A DNA stretch of 64,000 nucleotides from Bradyrhizobium sp. URHD0069 (GTDB lineage: Bacteria; Pseudomonadota; Alphaproteobacteria; Rhizobiales; Xanthobacteraceae). This document shows positions 35,852 through 47,883 of the stretch, piece by piece; within the stretch, counting starts at the first letter, position 1, and every line of letters begins with the position of its first letter. Under the pieces are notes generated by a model, which searched no databases, was not told the origin of the DNA, and was given only the letters and a program-made list of their open reading frames with translations. A program made the translations under genes and the position numbers. Where the stretch lies: positions 62,001 to 126,000 of the forward strand of contig NZ_JNIJ01000010.1 in NCBI RefSeq assembly GCF_000701345.1, given 5' to 3'.

Positions 35852-37141
35852 CTAATGAAGGCGCGCCTTGACTTTTGACTTAGTCAATCCTTCCGCAAAA
35901 GCCACCGCCGTGTCCAGACCCCTTCCACTGCCAAGGGCGACGACCGCCGGCCGACTGCGCGACAAGAGCTCCCGCGCGGCGTTGCGCGTCGAGTCGACGC
36001 TGACGGCGTCGATCCTCGCGACCAGCTCTTCCACGCTCAGCGGGCGTCCATAGGCCAGCACGTGACGCGCCAGCTGTTCGGCGCGTGAGGTGCAACTTTC
36101 CAGCGCCATCAACAGTCCCGCCTTCATCTGCGCCTTGGCGCGCGCGACCTCGGCTTCGGTCAAGGTCTCGACCGCATCATTGATGACATCGACGATGACT
36201 TCCATCATTTCCGGCGCATCGCCCGGGTCGGTACCGGTGTAGAGCCCGAAAAACCCGGTGTCGGTGTAGGGCGCGTGGAAGGTGTAGATCGAGTAGCAGA
36301 GCCCGCGCTTCTCGCGCACCTCCTGGAATAGCCGTGACGACATGCCGCCGCCGAGCAAATTGGTGAAGACCTGCAAGGAGAACAGCGACAGATCGGTTTG
36401 CGGCACCCCCTCCAGCGCCAGCGTCAGATGCGCCTGCTCGAGTTCGCGATGCACCACGCGGGAGCCGCCTTTGCCGAACATCGCAGCTTGAGGCTTTGGC
36501 GCGGGCGTCGCGTCGAAGCTGGCAAAGCGCTGCGTCACCTCTTCGACGATCCGCCTGTGATCGATCGCGCCGGCCGCCGCCACCACCATGTCCGGGCCGC
36601 GATAATGCGTGGAGAGATAGCCGCGCAGCATGTCGCGGTTAAAGCCCTTCAGGGCCTTTGCCGTCCCCAGCAATGAGCGGCCCATCGGCTGATCCGGGTA
36701 ACACAGCTCGTTGAGATGCTCGAACACCACGTCGTCGGGCGTATCCTGCGCCGCGCCGATCTCCTGCACGATGACGCTCTTTTCGCGCTCCAGTTCGTCC
36801 GGCACGAACGACGGATTGGTGAGAATGTCGGAGAGCACGTCAAGCGCCAGCGGCACGTCGGCCTTCATCACCCGCGCATAATACGCCGTGGTCTCGGTTG
36901 AGGTGCCGGCGTTGAGATCGCCGCCTACTGCCTCGATCTCCTCGACGATTTCGCGCGAGGTGCGCCGCGCGGTTCCCTTGAACGCCATGTGTTCGAGCAA
37001 ATGCGAGATGCCATGCTCGTCCGGCTTTTCGTCGCGACCGCCGACGCCGGCCCACACCCCCAGCGCCGCTGTTTCCAAATGTGGCATGGCGTCGGTGATC
37101 ACGGTGAGGCCGGAGGGAAGCTTGGTGACATCGACGCTCAT
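35852..37141 (-). CDS. M16 family zinc metallopeptidase (mitochondrial processing peptidase-like)
   Basis: A 429-residue peptidase with the inverted zinc motif HLLEH (His47, Glu50, His51) and the distal Glu about 75 residues in (SREIVEEIEAVGGDLNAGT), so it is an active beta-MPP-like subunit. In alphaproteobacteria such single-chain homologues act in the periplasm or cytoplasm on small peptides. Its start overlaps the thrC stop by four bases (ATGA), giving translational coupling; thrC-M16-GNAT is a recurring order in this group. Confidence 0.93.
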   Translation of the reverse strand: MSVDVTKLPSGLTVITDAMPHLETAALGVWAGVGGRDEKPDEHGISHLLEHMAFKGTARRTSREIVEEIEAVGGDLNAGTSTETTAYYARVMKADVPLALDVLSDILTNPSFVPDELEREKSVIVQEIGAAQDTPDDVVFEHLNELCYPDQPMGRSLLGTAKALKGFNRDMLRGYLSTHYRGPDMVVAAAGAIDHRRIVEEVTQRFASFDATPAPKPQAAMFGKGGSRVVHRELEQAHLTLALEGVPQTDLSLFSLQVFTNLLGGGMSSRLFQEVREKRGLCYSIYTFHAPYTDTGFFGLYTGTDPGDAPEMMEVIVDVINDAVETLTEAEVARAKAQMKAGLLMALESCTSRAEQLARHVLAYGRPLSVEELVARIDAVSVDSTRNAARELLSRSRPAVVALGSGRGLDTAVAFAEGLTKSKVKARLH

Positions 37142-38556
37142 CCGGCAACTCCTTGCTTCGCGGCGCGGCTGACCGACCGCACGAACCGCTCGACTTCAAC
37201 CTGATCGTTCTTCATGACCTTGATGTGCTCCGGCTTGGTCATCAGACCCTCGAGCCAGGCCGGCAATTCGGGGCGCAGGCCACAGGCAGCCTCCACCGCA
37301 TCGGGAAATTTCGCGGCATGCGCGGTCGACAGCACGATGTTGGGAATCTTCGAATCCGAGGTGTCGCGATCGGCCACCGCCAGCGCCACCGCGGTATGCG
37401 GATCGACGAGATCGCCTGCCTCGCGCCAGGCGGCGCGGATCGCCGCGCAGGTTTCGGTCTCATCAGCACGTCCGGCGTCGAATTCCTCGCGGATCGCGGC
37501 GAGCGTTGCGTCGGGCAGCACGAAACGGCCGGACTGCTTTAGCGATGCCATCAGCCGGCGAACGGTGGCTGCGTCGCGACGGCTCGCCTCGAACAACAGC
37601 CGCTCGAAATTCGACGACACCTGGATGTCCATCGATGGCGAGGCGGTGGCGTGAACTTCGCGCACTTCGTAGATGCCGGTTTTGAGTGTGCGCGGCAGAA
37701 TATCGTTGACGTTGGCGGCAATCCGCAGCCAGCGGATCGGCAGACCCATCCGCTTGGCGACGAAGCCGGCGAAGATGTCGCCGAAATTCCCGGTCGGCAC
37801 GGTGAAATCCACGGTCCGGGCCGGTGCGCCGAGGGCGACGGCGGACGTAAAATAATACACCACCTGGGCGACGATCCGCGCCCAGTTGATCGAATTGACG
37901 CCCGACAGCGAGACGGCATCGCGAAAGCTGTGATGGTTGAACAGCCCTTTCACGATCGCCTGGCAGTCGTCGAAGGTGCCTTCGATGGCGAGCGCGTGAA
38001 CATTGCCGGCGCCGGCCGTCGTCATCATGCGCCGCTGCACGTCGGAGATGCGACCGTGCGGAAACAGCACGACCAGATCGACATTGTCGAGACCGGCAAA
38101 CGCATCGACCGCGGCCCCGCCGGTATCGCCCGAGGTTGCGACCACGATGGTGGTGCGCTGGGAACGCTGCGCCAGCACATGATCCATCAGCCGCGAGATC
38201 AGCTGCATCGCCACGTCCTTGAACGCCAAGGTCGGGCCGTGAAACAGTTCCAGTACGAATTGATGGGGACCGATCTGGCGGAGCGGAACCACGGCGGGAT
38301 GGCGGAACGTAGCGTAGGCCTCGTTTGCCATGCGGCCGAGATCGACGTCGGAAATCTCATCGCCGACAAACGGGCGGATCACCTCGACCGCGACTTCCCA
38401 ATACGGTCGACCGAAAAATCCGGCGATGGTTTCGCCCGAAAGCTGCGGCCAGGTTTCGGGCACGTAGAGGCCGCCGTCTCGGCCGAGCCCGGTCAGCATC
38501 ACGTCGCAGAAGCCCAGTGTGGGGGCCTCCCCCCGTGTCGAAATGTATCGCGTCAA
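37138..38556 (-). CDS. thrC: threonine synthase
   Basis: A 472-residue PLP enzyme that converts O-phosphohomoserine to threonine. Features: the N-terminal RYISTRGEAP...GLYVPE element, the PLP lysine Lys113 in GPTLAFKDVA, the phosphate loop SGDTGGAA, and PTGNFGDIFAGF. A TTG start at 38556 is chosen, because GGAGGGCGG lies just upstream and LTRYISTRGEAP is the usual N-terminus of the long bacterial form; the frame stays open to 38643 without a RBS. Overlaps the M16 gene. Confidence 0.93.
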   Translation of the reverse strand: MTRYISTRGEAPTLGFCDVMLTGLGRDGGLYVPETWPQLSGETIAGFFGRPYWEVAVEVIRPFVGDEISDVDLGRMANEAYATFRHPAVVPLRQIGPHQFVLELFHGPTLAFKDVAMQLISRLMDHVLAQRSQRTTIVVATSGDTGGAAVDAFAGLDNVDLVVLFPHGRISDVQRRMMTTAGAGNVHALAIEGTFDDCQAIVKGLFNHHSFRDAVSLSGVNSINWARIVAQVVYYFTSAVALGAPARTVDFTVPTGNFGDIFAGFVAKRMGLPIRWLRIAANVNDILPRTLKTGIYEVREVHATASPSMDIQVSSNFERLLFEASRRDAATVRRLMASLKQSGRFVLPDATLAAIREEFDAGRADETETCAAIRAAWREAGDLVDPHTAVALAVADRDTSDSKIPNIVLSTAHAAKFPDAVEAACGLRPELPAWLEGLMTKPEHIKVMKNDQVEVERFVRSVSRAAKQGVAG

Positions 38557-38678
38557 ACCGCCCTCCAAAGGCGCGGGATTCCGCCAAGCCTTTGATATTG
38601 ATAGATAATCGAAGTTGCCGATGGCAAGGTCGCGTGGCACCATAAAGCGTTTTCAGGCGAAGGGGAAACCGGTTGTTG

Positions 38679-39446
38679 TCACGCCCGCCGCTGCCCTCTC
38701 ATCCAGACCCCGAACGCGAACACGACCGCGCCCGCCAGGCCGAACCAGGTGATGGCGTATTGCAGGTGATCGTCCTTGAGATGGACCTGAAGCGGTCCCG
38801 GTTTCGGAATGCCGCTCGCGGGCACCGGCTGCTCCAGGTCGATGTAGAACGCCGCGACCAGCTTGCCGGCCTCTCCCCAGCCGAGCGCCCGCGCCATTGC
38901 AAGATGATCCCGCGTGAACCACAGCCGCTTGGCGGGATTTTCCGACGGCGTCAGGGCCCCGGCCGCCTCGGGAAAACGGATGTAGCCGGTCAACGTCACC
39001 GGCTCATTGGTGATGAGCCGCGCCACGGCGCGATCCTGCTGCGCCCGATCCTGCATCGTGTTCTGCACGAAGCCGGTGTTGATCACGACGGTTTCTCCGC
39101 TCGGCAGGCGCGCCGGCACGAAGGCCCATGTGCCGGGACCGGAAACATCCTCGCGAACGCCGGAACCTGAACTGTAGACCATAGCGTCCGGACCGGGCTG
39201 ATAGGTTGCTGCAAAACTGACGCGCCGGAATTCGTCCCGGGCCGGCGTGAGCCCGCTCCACTGCGAGGGATAGGGCAACGGTCCGGGTGCTGCCGCGAGG
39301 CGCTCGGTCAGGGCCGCGATCAAGGCATGCTTCTCGACCCGGCGCTGCAGCTGCCACAGCCCGAGGCCGACAAACACCGCCACCATCACAAGCGTAAAAA
39401 TGCCAAAGCCGGCGACGCCGCGCCGGCGTGCCATCATCCCGGTCAT
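38679..39446 (-). CDS. SURF1 family cytochrome oxidase biogenesis protein
   Basis: A 255-residue protein with a helix at each end (about 11-30, GIFTLVMVAVFVGLGLWQLQRR, and about 228-248, YAITWFGLAGAVVFAFGVW) and a soluble domain between, the SURF1 layout. It helps insert heme a into subunit I of aa3 oxidase. WQLQRR, VNTGFV-type (INTGFVQ) and HLQYAITWF motifs are conserved. The start at 39446 shares ATGA with the DUF983 gene, placing it in the cta operon. Confidence 0.92.
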   Translation of the reverse strand: MTGMMARRRGVAGFGIFTLVMVAVFVGLGLWQLQRRVEKHALIAALTERLAAAPGPLPYPSQWSGLTPARDEFRRVSFAATYQPGPDAMVYSSGSGVREDVSGPGTWAFVPARLPSGETVVINTGFVQNTMQDRAQQDRAVARLITNEPVTLTGYIRFPEAAGALTPSENPAKRLWFTRDHLAMARALGWGEAGKLVAAFYIDLEQPVPASGIPKPGPLQVHLKDDHLQYAITWFGLAGAVVFAFGVWMRGQRRA

Positions 39447-39832
39447 TTCGGCTCGCGATCGATCGGCCTGGCTTCCGCGGCCTTGTGATGGAATTGCAGT
39501 GCGATCAGAAGCGCCTTCATGGCGCGCAGCGGCAACAGCGTGGTCGCGAGAATCAGCGGCAGCCACAGCACTGCATGCAGCCAGAACGGCGGCTGGTATT
39601 TCACCTCCACGATCAGCGCGCAGCCGACCACGATGGCGCCGGCAAGCATGATGATGAAAATTGCAGGCCCGTCGCCGCTGTCGATGAAGGCATAGTCGAG
39701 CCCGCAGGCCTCACAGGTCGGCCGCAGCGTCAGGAACCCGGCGTAGAGCTTGCCGCTGCCGCAGCGCGGACATTTGCAGGCGATGCCACGTATCGCGCTC
39801 TCGGTCAGCGTGGGCAAAGTCTGGTCCTGCAT
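39443..39832 (-). CDS. DUF983 family protein
   Basis: A 129-residue membrane protein with a zinc-ribbon-like CPRCG...CEACG pair near residues 23-45 and two helices (about 57-78 and 84-105). DUF983 genes typically sit between ctaE and SURF1 in alphaproteobacteria, so a role in oxidase assembly is suspected but not shown. ATG 39832 is chosen so that the protein begins just before the cysteine motif, as in relatives; it follows the ctaE terminator by 26 bases. Confidence 0.88.
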   Translation of the reverse strand: MQDQTLPTLTESAIRGIACKCPRCGSGKLYAGFLTLRPTCEACGLDYAFIDSGDGPAIFIIMLAGAIVVGCALIVEVKYQPPFWLHAVLWLPLILATTLLPLRAMKALLIALQFHHKAAEARPIDREPK

Positions 39833-39858
39833 GCGTTGATCTTCTGCGTTTCGCGAAG

Positions 39859-39888
39859 CAAAAAGGGCGGCCCTGCGGCCGCCCCTTT
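39859..39888 (-). terminator. terminator after ctaE
   Basis: On the minus strand, GGGGCGGCC-gcag-GGCCGCCC followed by TTTTTG, about 20 bases after the ctaE stop. It would partly separate ctaE from DUF983/SURF1. Confidence 0.8.
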
Positions 39889-39907
39889 GTAACACAGTGG
39901 ATGGCAA

Positions 39908-40765
39908 TCAATGTGCGCCGTGGGCCATGGTTTCGGCGCCGTGGCCCCAGACATAGATGCAGATGAACAGGAACAGCCACACCACGTCGACGAAATGCCA
40001 GTACCACGCGGCGAATTCGAAGCCGAGATGCTGCTTCGGGCTGAAATGCCCGGCATAGGCGCGCGCCAGACAGACGATCAGGAAGATGGTGCCGACCAGC
40101 ACATGGAAGCCGTGGAAGCCGGTCGCCATGAAGAAGGTCGCGCCGTAGACATTGCCGGCGAAGCTGAACGCGGCATGGGCGTATTCATAGGCCTGCACAC
40201 AGGTAAAGGCCGCGCCGAGCAGGACCGTCAGGATCAAGCCGTATTTCAGGCCCTTTCGATCATTCTCCAGCAACGCATGGTGCGCCCAGGTCACCGTGGT
40301 GCCCGAGGTCAGCAGTATTAGCGTATTCAACAGCGGCAGATGCCAGGGATCGAAAGTCTCGATGCCCTTGGGCGGCCAGACGCCGCCGAACAGCGCTTCA
40401 CGGGTGGCGTGAACCGGATCGCCGGGAAATAGCGCTGCGTTGAAGAAGGCCCAGAACCAGGCGACGAAAAACATCACTTCGGACGCGATGAACAGGATCA
40501 TGCCGTAGCGATGGCTGATCTGCACTACGCGGGTGTGATCGCCCTTGTACTGCGCCTCGCGGATCACGTCCGCCCACCAGCTCGCCATGGTATAGAGCAC
40601 GCCGATAGTGCCGACGCCGAAAACGATCGGCGCGGCGGCAAACATATGATGCATCCAGCCGATCGCGCCGACCGCCATGATGAAAGCCGAGATGGAGCCG
40701 ACGATCGGCCACGGGCTTGGATCGACGAGGTGGTAGTCGTGATGCTTGACTTGCGCCGTAGCCAT
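39908..40765 (-). CDS. ctaE: cytochrome c oxidase subunit III
   Basis: A 285-residue subunit of the aa3-type oxidase with seven membrane helices. The N-terminal [16 protein letters not shown], the [17 protein letters not shown] helix with the conserved Glu, and [15 protein letters not shown] are typical of COX3. It protects the proton path of subunit I. It lies 90 bases downstream of ctaG in the cta locus and carries its own terminator. Confidence 0.96.
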   Translation of the reverse strand: MATAQVKHHDYHLVDPSPWPIVGSISAFIMAVGAIGWMHHMFAAAPIVFGVGTIGVLYTMASWWADVIREAQYKGDHTRVVQISHRYGMILFIASEVMFFVAWFWAFFNAALFPGDPVHATREALFGGVWPPKGIETFDPWHLPLLNTLILLTSGTTVTWAHHALLENDRKGLKYGLILTVLLGAAFTCVQAYEYAHAAFSFAGNVYGATFFMATGFHGFHVLVGTIFLIVCLARAYAGHFSPKQHLGFEFAAWYWHFVDVVWLFLFICIYVWGHGAETMAHGAH

Positions 40766-40855
40766 TTCGGTCTCTCTCCGTTAGCGATGCCGGTGCTATC
40801 CGGCACGTATTCGTCTAAAAAAACAAATTCCAGGAATCTTTTAAGATCCCGGCGA

Positions 40856-41509
40856 TCAAAGGTTTCCCTTGCGTTTGTCCGGCTCACTCGCGGCAAGCGG
40901 TTTTGGGGTCGGCTCGCGCACGGGGTAGAAGGTATAGGACAGCGTGATGGTGTTCAGCCCGTCATTGTCGTGTTCGGCGACCAGCGCCGGATCGACGTAA
41001 AACACCACCGGCATTTCGCGTTTCTCGCCGGCCGCCATGGTCTGTTCGGTGAAACAGAAGCAGTTGATCTTCTGGAAATACGCGCCGACTGTCAGCGGCG
41101 CCACATTGTAGGCGGCCTGCCCGGTCGTCGGCCGCGCCGACTGGTTGGTCACGGTGTAGAACACGGTGACGACTTCGCCGATTTTGACCTCGATTTCGGT
41201 CTGCTCCGGCTCGAACTTCCACGGCAACCCGGGCCCAACATTGGCATCGAAGCGCACCGCGATCTTGCGCGCCAGGGGCCCCGATGATGGCGCCGAGGTC
41301 GCGACTTGCGTGGTGCCATTAAAGCCGGTGGCGCGGCAGAACCAGTTGTAGAACGGCACGGCCGCATAGGACGCGCCGATCATCAGCACCACGACAAACC
41401 CGCAGATCGCAGCCACCGCCGCATCGCGACCGAGCCCGCGATGCGAGCTCGCTTTCTGGTTTCTGATCGGCGCTTGCGGCATCGGCGGCTGGTTCTCCAT
41501 ATCGATCAC
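40856..41509 (-). CDS. ctaG: cytochrome c oxidase assembly protein CtaG (Cox11)
   Basis: A 217-residue protein with one N-terminal helix (about residues 33-52) and a periplasmic immunoglobulin-like domain that carries the copper-binding CFCF motif ([10 protein letters not shown]). It delivers copper to CuB of subunit I. The start is set at GTG 41509 because it overlaps the coxF stop (GTGA); ATG 41500 would shorten the protein by three residues only. Confidence 0.94.
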   Translation of the reverse strand: MIDMENQPPMPQAPIRNQKASSHRGLGRDAAVAAICGFVVVLMIGASYAAVPFYNWFCRATGFNGTTQVATSAPSSGPLARKIAVRFDANVGPGLPWKFEPEQTEIEVKIGEVVTVFYTVTNQSARPTTGQAAYNVAPLTVGAYFQKINCFCFTEQTMAAGEKREMPVVFYVDPALVAEHDNDGLNTITLSYTFYPVREPTPKPLAASEPDKRKGNL

Positions 41510-41670
41510 ATCGGCCGCACTAGGACCGCAGGCCCCTTGACCATGGTGACCGCGAAGAACAGCACGACGAGGACGCCGAGCGCGAGCGCAATGGCGATCG
41601 AACGCTGCCGGCGGCTTTTCTTCTGCGCCTCGGTGAGGACGATTCCATCTGGCTCATGCTTATCGGCCAT
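41506..41670 (-). CDS. coxF: CoxF-like small membrane protein of the cta operon
   Basis: A 54-residue protein: a charged N-terminus ([20 protein letters not shown]), one membrane helix (about residues 25-43, [19 protein letters not shown]) and a short tail. A gene of this size and shape is found between ctaB and ctaG in alphaproteobacterial cox operons and is called coxF; its function is unclear but linked to oxidase assembly. It starts 18 bases after the ctaB stop and overlaps ctaG by four bases. Confidence 0.8.
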   Translation of the reverse strand: MADKHEPDGIVLTEAQKKSRRQRSIAIALALGVLVVLFFAVTMVKGPAVLVRPM

Positions 41671-41688
41671 TTCCTTGCCACGCGCCCC

Positions 41689-42627
41689 CTACCAGACCGA
41701 CGGCGCGACGGCCTGGACGACAACCTCGATCAACAAGGTCGCGAACAGCGCGAACAGATAAACGATGGAAAACGCAAATAGCTTGCGCGTCGCGCGCAGC
41801 GCTTCGCGCCCCTCGCGGCGGCGGTAGACGTTGACCGCGAGCGTCAGCATGCCGGCGCCGAGAACGAGCGAGGTCACGCCATAAACCGCATCGAAATAGC
41901 CGAGCGGCCACGGCGCGAATGCGACCGCAACCAACACCACCGTATAAAGCAGGATCTGCAGCCGCGTCGCATCGGGACCGGCGACGACCGGCAGCATCGG
42001 CACCCCGGCGCGCGCGTAGTCGTCGCTGCGAAACAGCGCCAGCGCCCAGAAATGCGGCGGGGTCCAGAAGAAGATGATCAAGAACAGCAGCAGCGGCTCG
42101 ACCGACAGCGAGTCGGTCGCCGCCGCCCACGCCACCACCGGCGGCAGCGCGCCGGCGGCGCCGCCGATCACGATGTTCTGCGCAGTCCTGCGTTTCAGCG
42201 CCATCGTATAGATCACGACGTAGAAGAAGATCGTAAACGCCAGCAGCGCGCCCGCGAGCCAGTTGACCAGGACACCGAGCGTCATCACCGAGAAGAACGC
42301 CAGCGTCATGCCGAATGTCAGCGCTTCCGGCCGGGTGATGCGACCGCGCGGGATCGGCCGGTTGGCGGTGCGCGACATCAACGCGTCGATATCGCTTTCG
42401 TACCACATGTTCAGCGCGCCCGACGCGCCGGCGCCGACTGCGATGCAAAGGATCGAGGTGAATGCCAGTACCGGGTGAAAGTGGCCCGGCGCGATCACAA
42501 GGCCGACCAGCGCGGTGAAGATCACCAGCGACATCACCCGCGGCTTCAGCAGCGCGATGTAATCGGCAACATCGGCCTCGGAAATCCGCGGTGACAACTC
42601 GATGGCGTTGTGATCGACAACCGACAA
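41689..42627 (-). CDS. ctaB: protoheme IX farnesyltransferase (heme O synthase)
   Basis: A 312-residue UbiA-superfamily membrane enzyme that adds farnesyl to heme B to make heme O, needed by both the bo3-type and (via heme A) the aa3-type oxidases in the window. The prenyl-diphosphate site is visible as [15 protein letters not shown], with RPIPRG after it; nine helices are predicted. The start appears to be TTG 42627. It is the only farnesyltransferase gene in the window, so it may serve the cyo oxidase as well. Confidence 0.94.
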   Translation of the reverse strand: MSVVDHNAIELSPRISEADVADYIALLKPRVMSLVIFTALVGLVIAPGHFHPVLAFTSILCIAVGAGASGALNMWYESDIDALMSRTANRPIPRGRITRPEALTFGMTLAFFSVMTLGVLVNWLAGALLAFTIFFYVVIYTMALKRRTAQNIVIGGAAGALPPVVAWAAATDSLSVEPLLLFLIIFFWTPPHFWALALFRSDDYARAGVPMLPVVAGPDATRLQILLYTVVLVAVAFAPWPLGYFDAVYGVTSLVLGAGMLTLAVNVYRRREGREALRATRKLFAFSIVYLFALFATLLIEVVVQAVAPSVW

Positions 42628-42682
42628 GTGTGGTCTCGCTTCCTAAAAAGCGCGGCGCAGTCAACGCGCCGCGCATTCTTGT

Positions 42683-44383
<1,701 letters not shown>

Positions 44384-45223
44384 TTACTGCGTCGCTGCGC
44401 CCGCCGAGGCGAACGAGTTCGCCGGTGCGGTCGCAAATTTCTTCTTCGCGCCCTCAACCCAGGCCGCGAATTCCTGATCGCTCACCACCCGCACCGCGAT
44501 CGGCATGAAGGCATGATCCTTGCCGCACAGTTCGGAGCACTGGCCATAGAACATGCCGAGCTTGGTGGCCTTGAACCAGGTTTCGTTGAGGCGGCCGGGT
44601 ATCGAGTCGATCTTGATGCCGAACGCCGGCACCGCGAACGAGTGGATCACGTCCGCGCCGGTAGTCTGAATCCGGACCACCTTGTTCACCGGCACCACCA
44701 TCTCGTTATCGACGCCGAGCAGCCGGGGCTTCTTGTCCTGGGCTAGCAGCGAATCGAATTCGAACTTGCCGTTATCCGGATAGGCGTAGCTCCAGTACCA
44801 TTGCTTGCCCGTGACCTTGACGGTCAGATCGGCCTTGGGAACGTCGAGCTGCAGAAACAACAGCCGGAACGACGGCACCGCGATGCCGACCAGGATCAGC
44901 ACCGGAATAAGCGTCCAGGCCACTTCGATCAGGGTGTTGTGGGTGGTCCTGGAGGGGACCGGGTTGGACCTGGCGTTGAACTTCACAACGACCATGACCA
45001 ATAAAACCAGAACGAACAGCGTAATTGCCGTGATGAGCCAGAACAGGAAGTTATGGAACCAGGTGATGTCATCCATTACCGGCGTCGCGGATTCCTGCAG
45101 CGTAAATTCCCACGGCGCGGGCTGCCCCAGTTCGGCAAACGCCGCCCCGCAGGCGACCTGCGCAACGCCTGCCACCGCAAATCCCAGCAACCGCCGGCCC
45201 GTTCGGCCCTTCGACATCTTCAT
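44384..45223 (-). CDS. ctaC: cytochrome c oxidase subunit II
   Basis: A 279-residue subunit with a signal peptide (about 1-30), two membrane helices and a periplasmic cupredoxin domain with a complete CuA site: HSFAVP, then CSELCGKDHAFM (two Cys, Glu, His, Met). It accepts electrons from cytochrome c. The start at 45223 follows AAGGGAG; the open frame extends to 45409, but without signal-peptide character. It heads the cta operon; the 458-base divergent gap to ialB should carry the promoter. Confidence 0.95.
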   Translation of the reverse strand: MKMSKGRTGRRLLGFAVAGVAQVACGAAFAELGQPAPWEFTLQESATPVMDDITWFHNFLFWLITAITLFVLVLLVMVVVKFNARSNPVPSRTTHNTLIEVAWTLIPVLILVGIAVPSFRLLFLQLDVPKADLTVKVTGKQWYWSYAYPDNGKFEFDSLLAQDKKPRLLGVDNEMVVPVNKVVRIQTTGADVIHSFAVPAFGIKIDSIPGRLNETWFKATKLGMFYGQCSELCGKDHAFMPIAVRVVSDQEFAAWVEGAKKKFATAPANSFASAGAATQ

Positions 45224-45681
45224 GCCGCTCGCGCTCCCTTGATAAATTCCCAAAGCATTCTGCCGGATGGCGGAAAATGCTGCACGATCCGCCCTGACAA
45301 ACGGCCTTGCGAGGTACTTTAGGAGTACTTGGGCCAGATCGCTAGAACGCGTCGAATCCAGCCTCTCAAACCATAATTCGCCGGCTCTCGCAATGCAGTA
45401 GTATGCCATGGAGCGATGCGCCGCCGGCTATTCTGCCGATGTCACATTTTCCCGTGAAATCAAGCAAAAGTACCACTTTTGCGCCGCGTCACAGCTTGAC
45501 AGCCGGATTGCCCGATGTAGGCACAGATCGGGCGCTACACAGGAACCTGATTCGCAAAACAGTGGGGTGGCCTGTCCCGGCGCAAGGATGGCTTGAAGAT
45601 CGCCTTCAAGGCGCCGTCATTGCCATATCACTGCATTGTTCGAACCGACTTTGCCAAAGGCATATCAAGGGATCGACCCGG
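45224..45681. other. divergent intergenic region ctaC / ialB
   Basis: A 458-base region with no gene. It must hold the promoters of both directions. I could not identify a convincing operator; frames that extend ctaC or ialB into it have no RBS and are not conserved-looking. Confidence 0.5.
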
Positions 45682-46242
45682 ATGGGGCCTTTCAAACACC
45701 ATGCGAGAAGCGCCGCCAGCCGCGGCAACCCGTTTGCCAGCAGCTTCGGCCGCTGGCTGGCGGGCGGTCTTGCGATTGCGGTCTTGCTCGGCCTGACCGC
45801 TTCTGCCAGCGCCCAAGGCGCGGTCCGGTCGGTCCATGGCGACTGGCAGATCCGCTGCGACACGCCGCCTGGCGCGCAAGGAGAGCAATGCGCCCTGATC
45901 CAGAGCGTGGTGGCGGAAGACCGCTCCAACGCCGGCCTGACCGTCATCGTGCTGAAAACCGCCGACCAGAAGAGCAAGCTGATGCGGGTGGTGGCGCCGC
46001 TCGGCGTACTGCTGCCGTCGGGGCTGGGCTTGAAGCTCGACAATCAGGATGTAGGCCGGGCCGGCTTCGTGCGCTGCCTGCCCAATGGCTGCGTCGCCGA
46101 AGTCGTCATGGACGACAAGCTGTTGGGCCAGCTGCGCACCGCCAAGACCGCGACATTCATCATTTTCGAGACCCCCGAAGAGGGCATCGGCTTCCCCTTG
46201 AGTCTGAACGGGATTGGCGAAGGCTACGACAAGTTGCCGTGA
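45682..46242 (+). CDS. ialB: invasion-associated locus B (IalB) family protein
   Basis: A 186-residue exported protein with a hydrophobic signal (WLAGGLAIAVLLGLTASASAQG, about residues 24-45) and an IalB-type domain with four cysteines (IRCDTPPG, EQCALIQ, FVRCLPNGC). IalB helps Bartonella enter erythrocytes, but homologues are general periplasmic proteins in free-living Hyphomicrobiales, so the name does not imply virulence. ATG 45682 follows AAGGGATCG. Its place beside ctaC is a conserved arrangement in this group. Confidence 0.85.
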   Translation: MGPFKHHARSAASRGNPFASSFGRWLAGGLAIAVLLGLTASASAQGAVRSVHGDWQIRCDTPPGAQGEQCALIQSVVAEDRSNAGLTVIVLKTADQKSKLMRVVAPLGVLLPSGLGLKLDNQDVGRAGFVRCLPNGCVAEVVMDDKLLGQLRTAKTATFIIFETPEEGIGFPLSLNGIGEGYDKLP

Positions 46243-46455
46243 GAGGTGGTCCGTCGTCGATCCCGGACCCCTCCCTATTCGCGGCAATAATGCCTATCTT
46301 CATCACCGTCGTCCCGGCCAAGTGCGAGCCGGGCCCATAACCACAGGTTACCGTGTTGTAAGGCGACCCTTCCGCGAGCGTCTGCTTAAACACCAAGACC
46401 TGTAGCTATGGGTCGCCGCGTTCGCGGGGGCGACCAGAACGACATCGGAGCCTTC

Positions 46456-47883
46456 ATGACCAATCCTGCCACAACCTCCCTGCTCGACCGCGCCAACCTC
46501 GACCGCGATTCCGTGCGCCATCAAGTCGCGCGGGGATTGGAGGGCGCCGACGACGGCGAGTTATTTCTGGAATTCAGTCAGACCGAAGCGCTGATGTTCG
46601 ATAATGGCCGCCTCAAGCAGGCGACCTACGATACCTCGCAGGGTTTTGGCCTGCGCGCCGTGAAGGACGACGCGGTCGGCTACGCGCATTCCTCCGACGT
46701 CTCATTGCCGGCGCTGATCCGCGCGGCGGATGCGGTGCATGCGGTGCGCGGCGGCTATAGCGGGAATTTCGCGGCGGCACCCGCGCACACCAATGTGCGG
46801 CTTTACGGCGACGACAATCCGCTGGATGCGCCGGGCTTCGAATCCAAAGTGAAGCTGCTCGCCGAGATCGACGCTTATGTCCGCGACAGGGATCCGCGGG
46901 TGCGGCAGGTCACCGTTAGCCTGGGTGCGACCTGGCAGGTGGTGGAAATCCTCCGCCCGGATGGCGAAAGCTATCGCGACATCCGCCCCCTGGTGCGCGT
47001 CAATATTTCTGTGGTGGCCGGCCAGGGCGATCGCCAGGAGAGCGGCAGCAAGGGCTATGGCGGCCGCGAAGGCTATGCGCGCTTCATCGAGACCAAAGCG
47101 TGGCGCGAAGCCGCCGACGGCGCGATCCGCGAGGCGCTGGTCAATCTCGAATCCGTGCCGGCACCCGCCGGTGAAATGGACGTGGTGCTCGGCGCCGGCT
47201 GGCCCGGCGTTATGCTGCACGAAGCGGTCGGCCACGGGTTAGAAGGCGATTTCAACCGCAAGCAAACTTCCGCTTTCGCCGGCCTGATGGGACAGCAGGT
47301 CGCGGCCAAAGGCGTCACCGTGGTCGATGACGGCACCATTGCGTCGCGGCGCGGCTCGTTGTCGATCGACGACGAGGGCACCCCGACCCATCGCACTGTG
47401 CTGATCGAGGACGGCATCCTCGTCGGCTATATGCAGGACCGCCAGAACGCGCGGCTGATGAACATGAAGCCGACCGGCAATGGCCGCCGTCAGGGCTATG
47501 CGCATGTGCCGATGCCGCGCATGACCAACACCTACATGCTGGCCGGCCAGCGCGATCCGGCTGAAATAATCGCTTCGGTGAAAAAAGGGGTCTACGCCGC
47601 GAATTTCGGCGGCGGCCAGGTCGACATCACCTCGGGCAAATACGTATTTCAGTGCACCGAGGCCTACAAAATCGAAAACGGCAAGGTCGGCGCGCCGCTG
47701 AAGGGCGCGATGCTGATCGGCAACGGGCCGACCGACCTGCATCGCATCACCATGATCGGCAACGATCTGGCGCTGGATTCCGGCATCGGTACCTGCGGCA
47801 AGAACGGCCAGGGCGTGCCGGTCGGCGTCGGTCAGCCGACCTTGCGGATGGAGCGCATTACGGTCGGAGGAACCGGCGGATGA
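46456..47883 (+). CDS. tldD: metalloprotease TldD
   Basis: A 475-residue member of the TldD/PmbA family. The zinc motif HEAVGHGLEGDF (His, Glu, His) and the C-terminal GNGPTDLHRITMIGNDLALDSGIGTCGK are diagnostic. With PmbA (TldE) it degrades unfolded peptides and matures peptide antibiotics; no such peptide gene is seen nearby. The start at 46456 (GGAGCCTTC upstream) is preferred to 46408. It overlaps lepB by four bases. Confidence 0.95.
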   Translation: MTNPATTSLLDRANLDRDSVRHQVARGLEGADDGELFLEFSQTEALMFDNGRLKQATYDTSQGFGLRAVKDDAVGYAHSSDVSLPALIRAADAVHAVRGGYSGNFAAAPAHTNVRLYGDDNPLDAPGFESKVKLLAEIDAYVRDRDPRVRQVTVSLGATWQVVEILRPDGESYRDIRPLVRVNISVVAGQGDRQESGSKGYGGREGYARFIETKAWREAADGAIREALVNLESVPAPAGEMDVVLGAGWPGVMLHEAVGHGLEGDFNRKQTSAFAGLMGQQVAAKGVTVVDDGTIASRRGSLSIDDEGTPTHRTVLIEDGILVGYMQDRQNARLMNMKPTGNGRRQGYAHVPMPRMTNTYMLAGQRDPAEIIASVKKGVYAANFGGGQVDITSGKYVFQCTEAYKIENGKVGAPLKGAMLIGNGPTDLHRITMIGNDLALDSGIGTCGKNGQGVPVGVGQPTLRMERITVGGTGG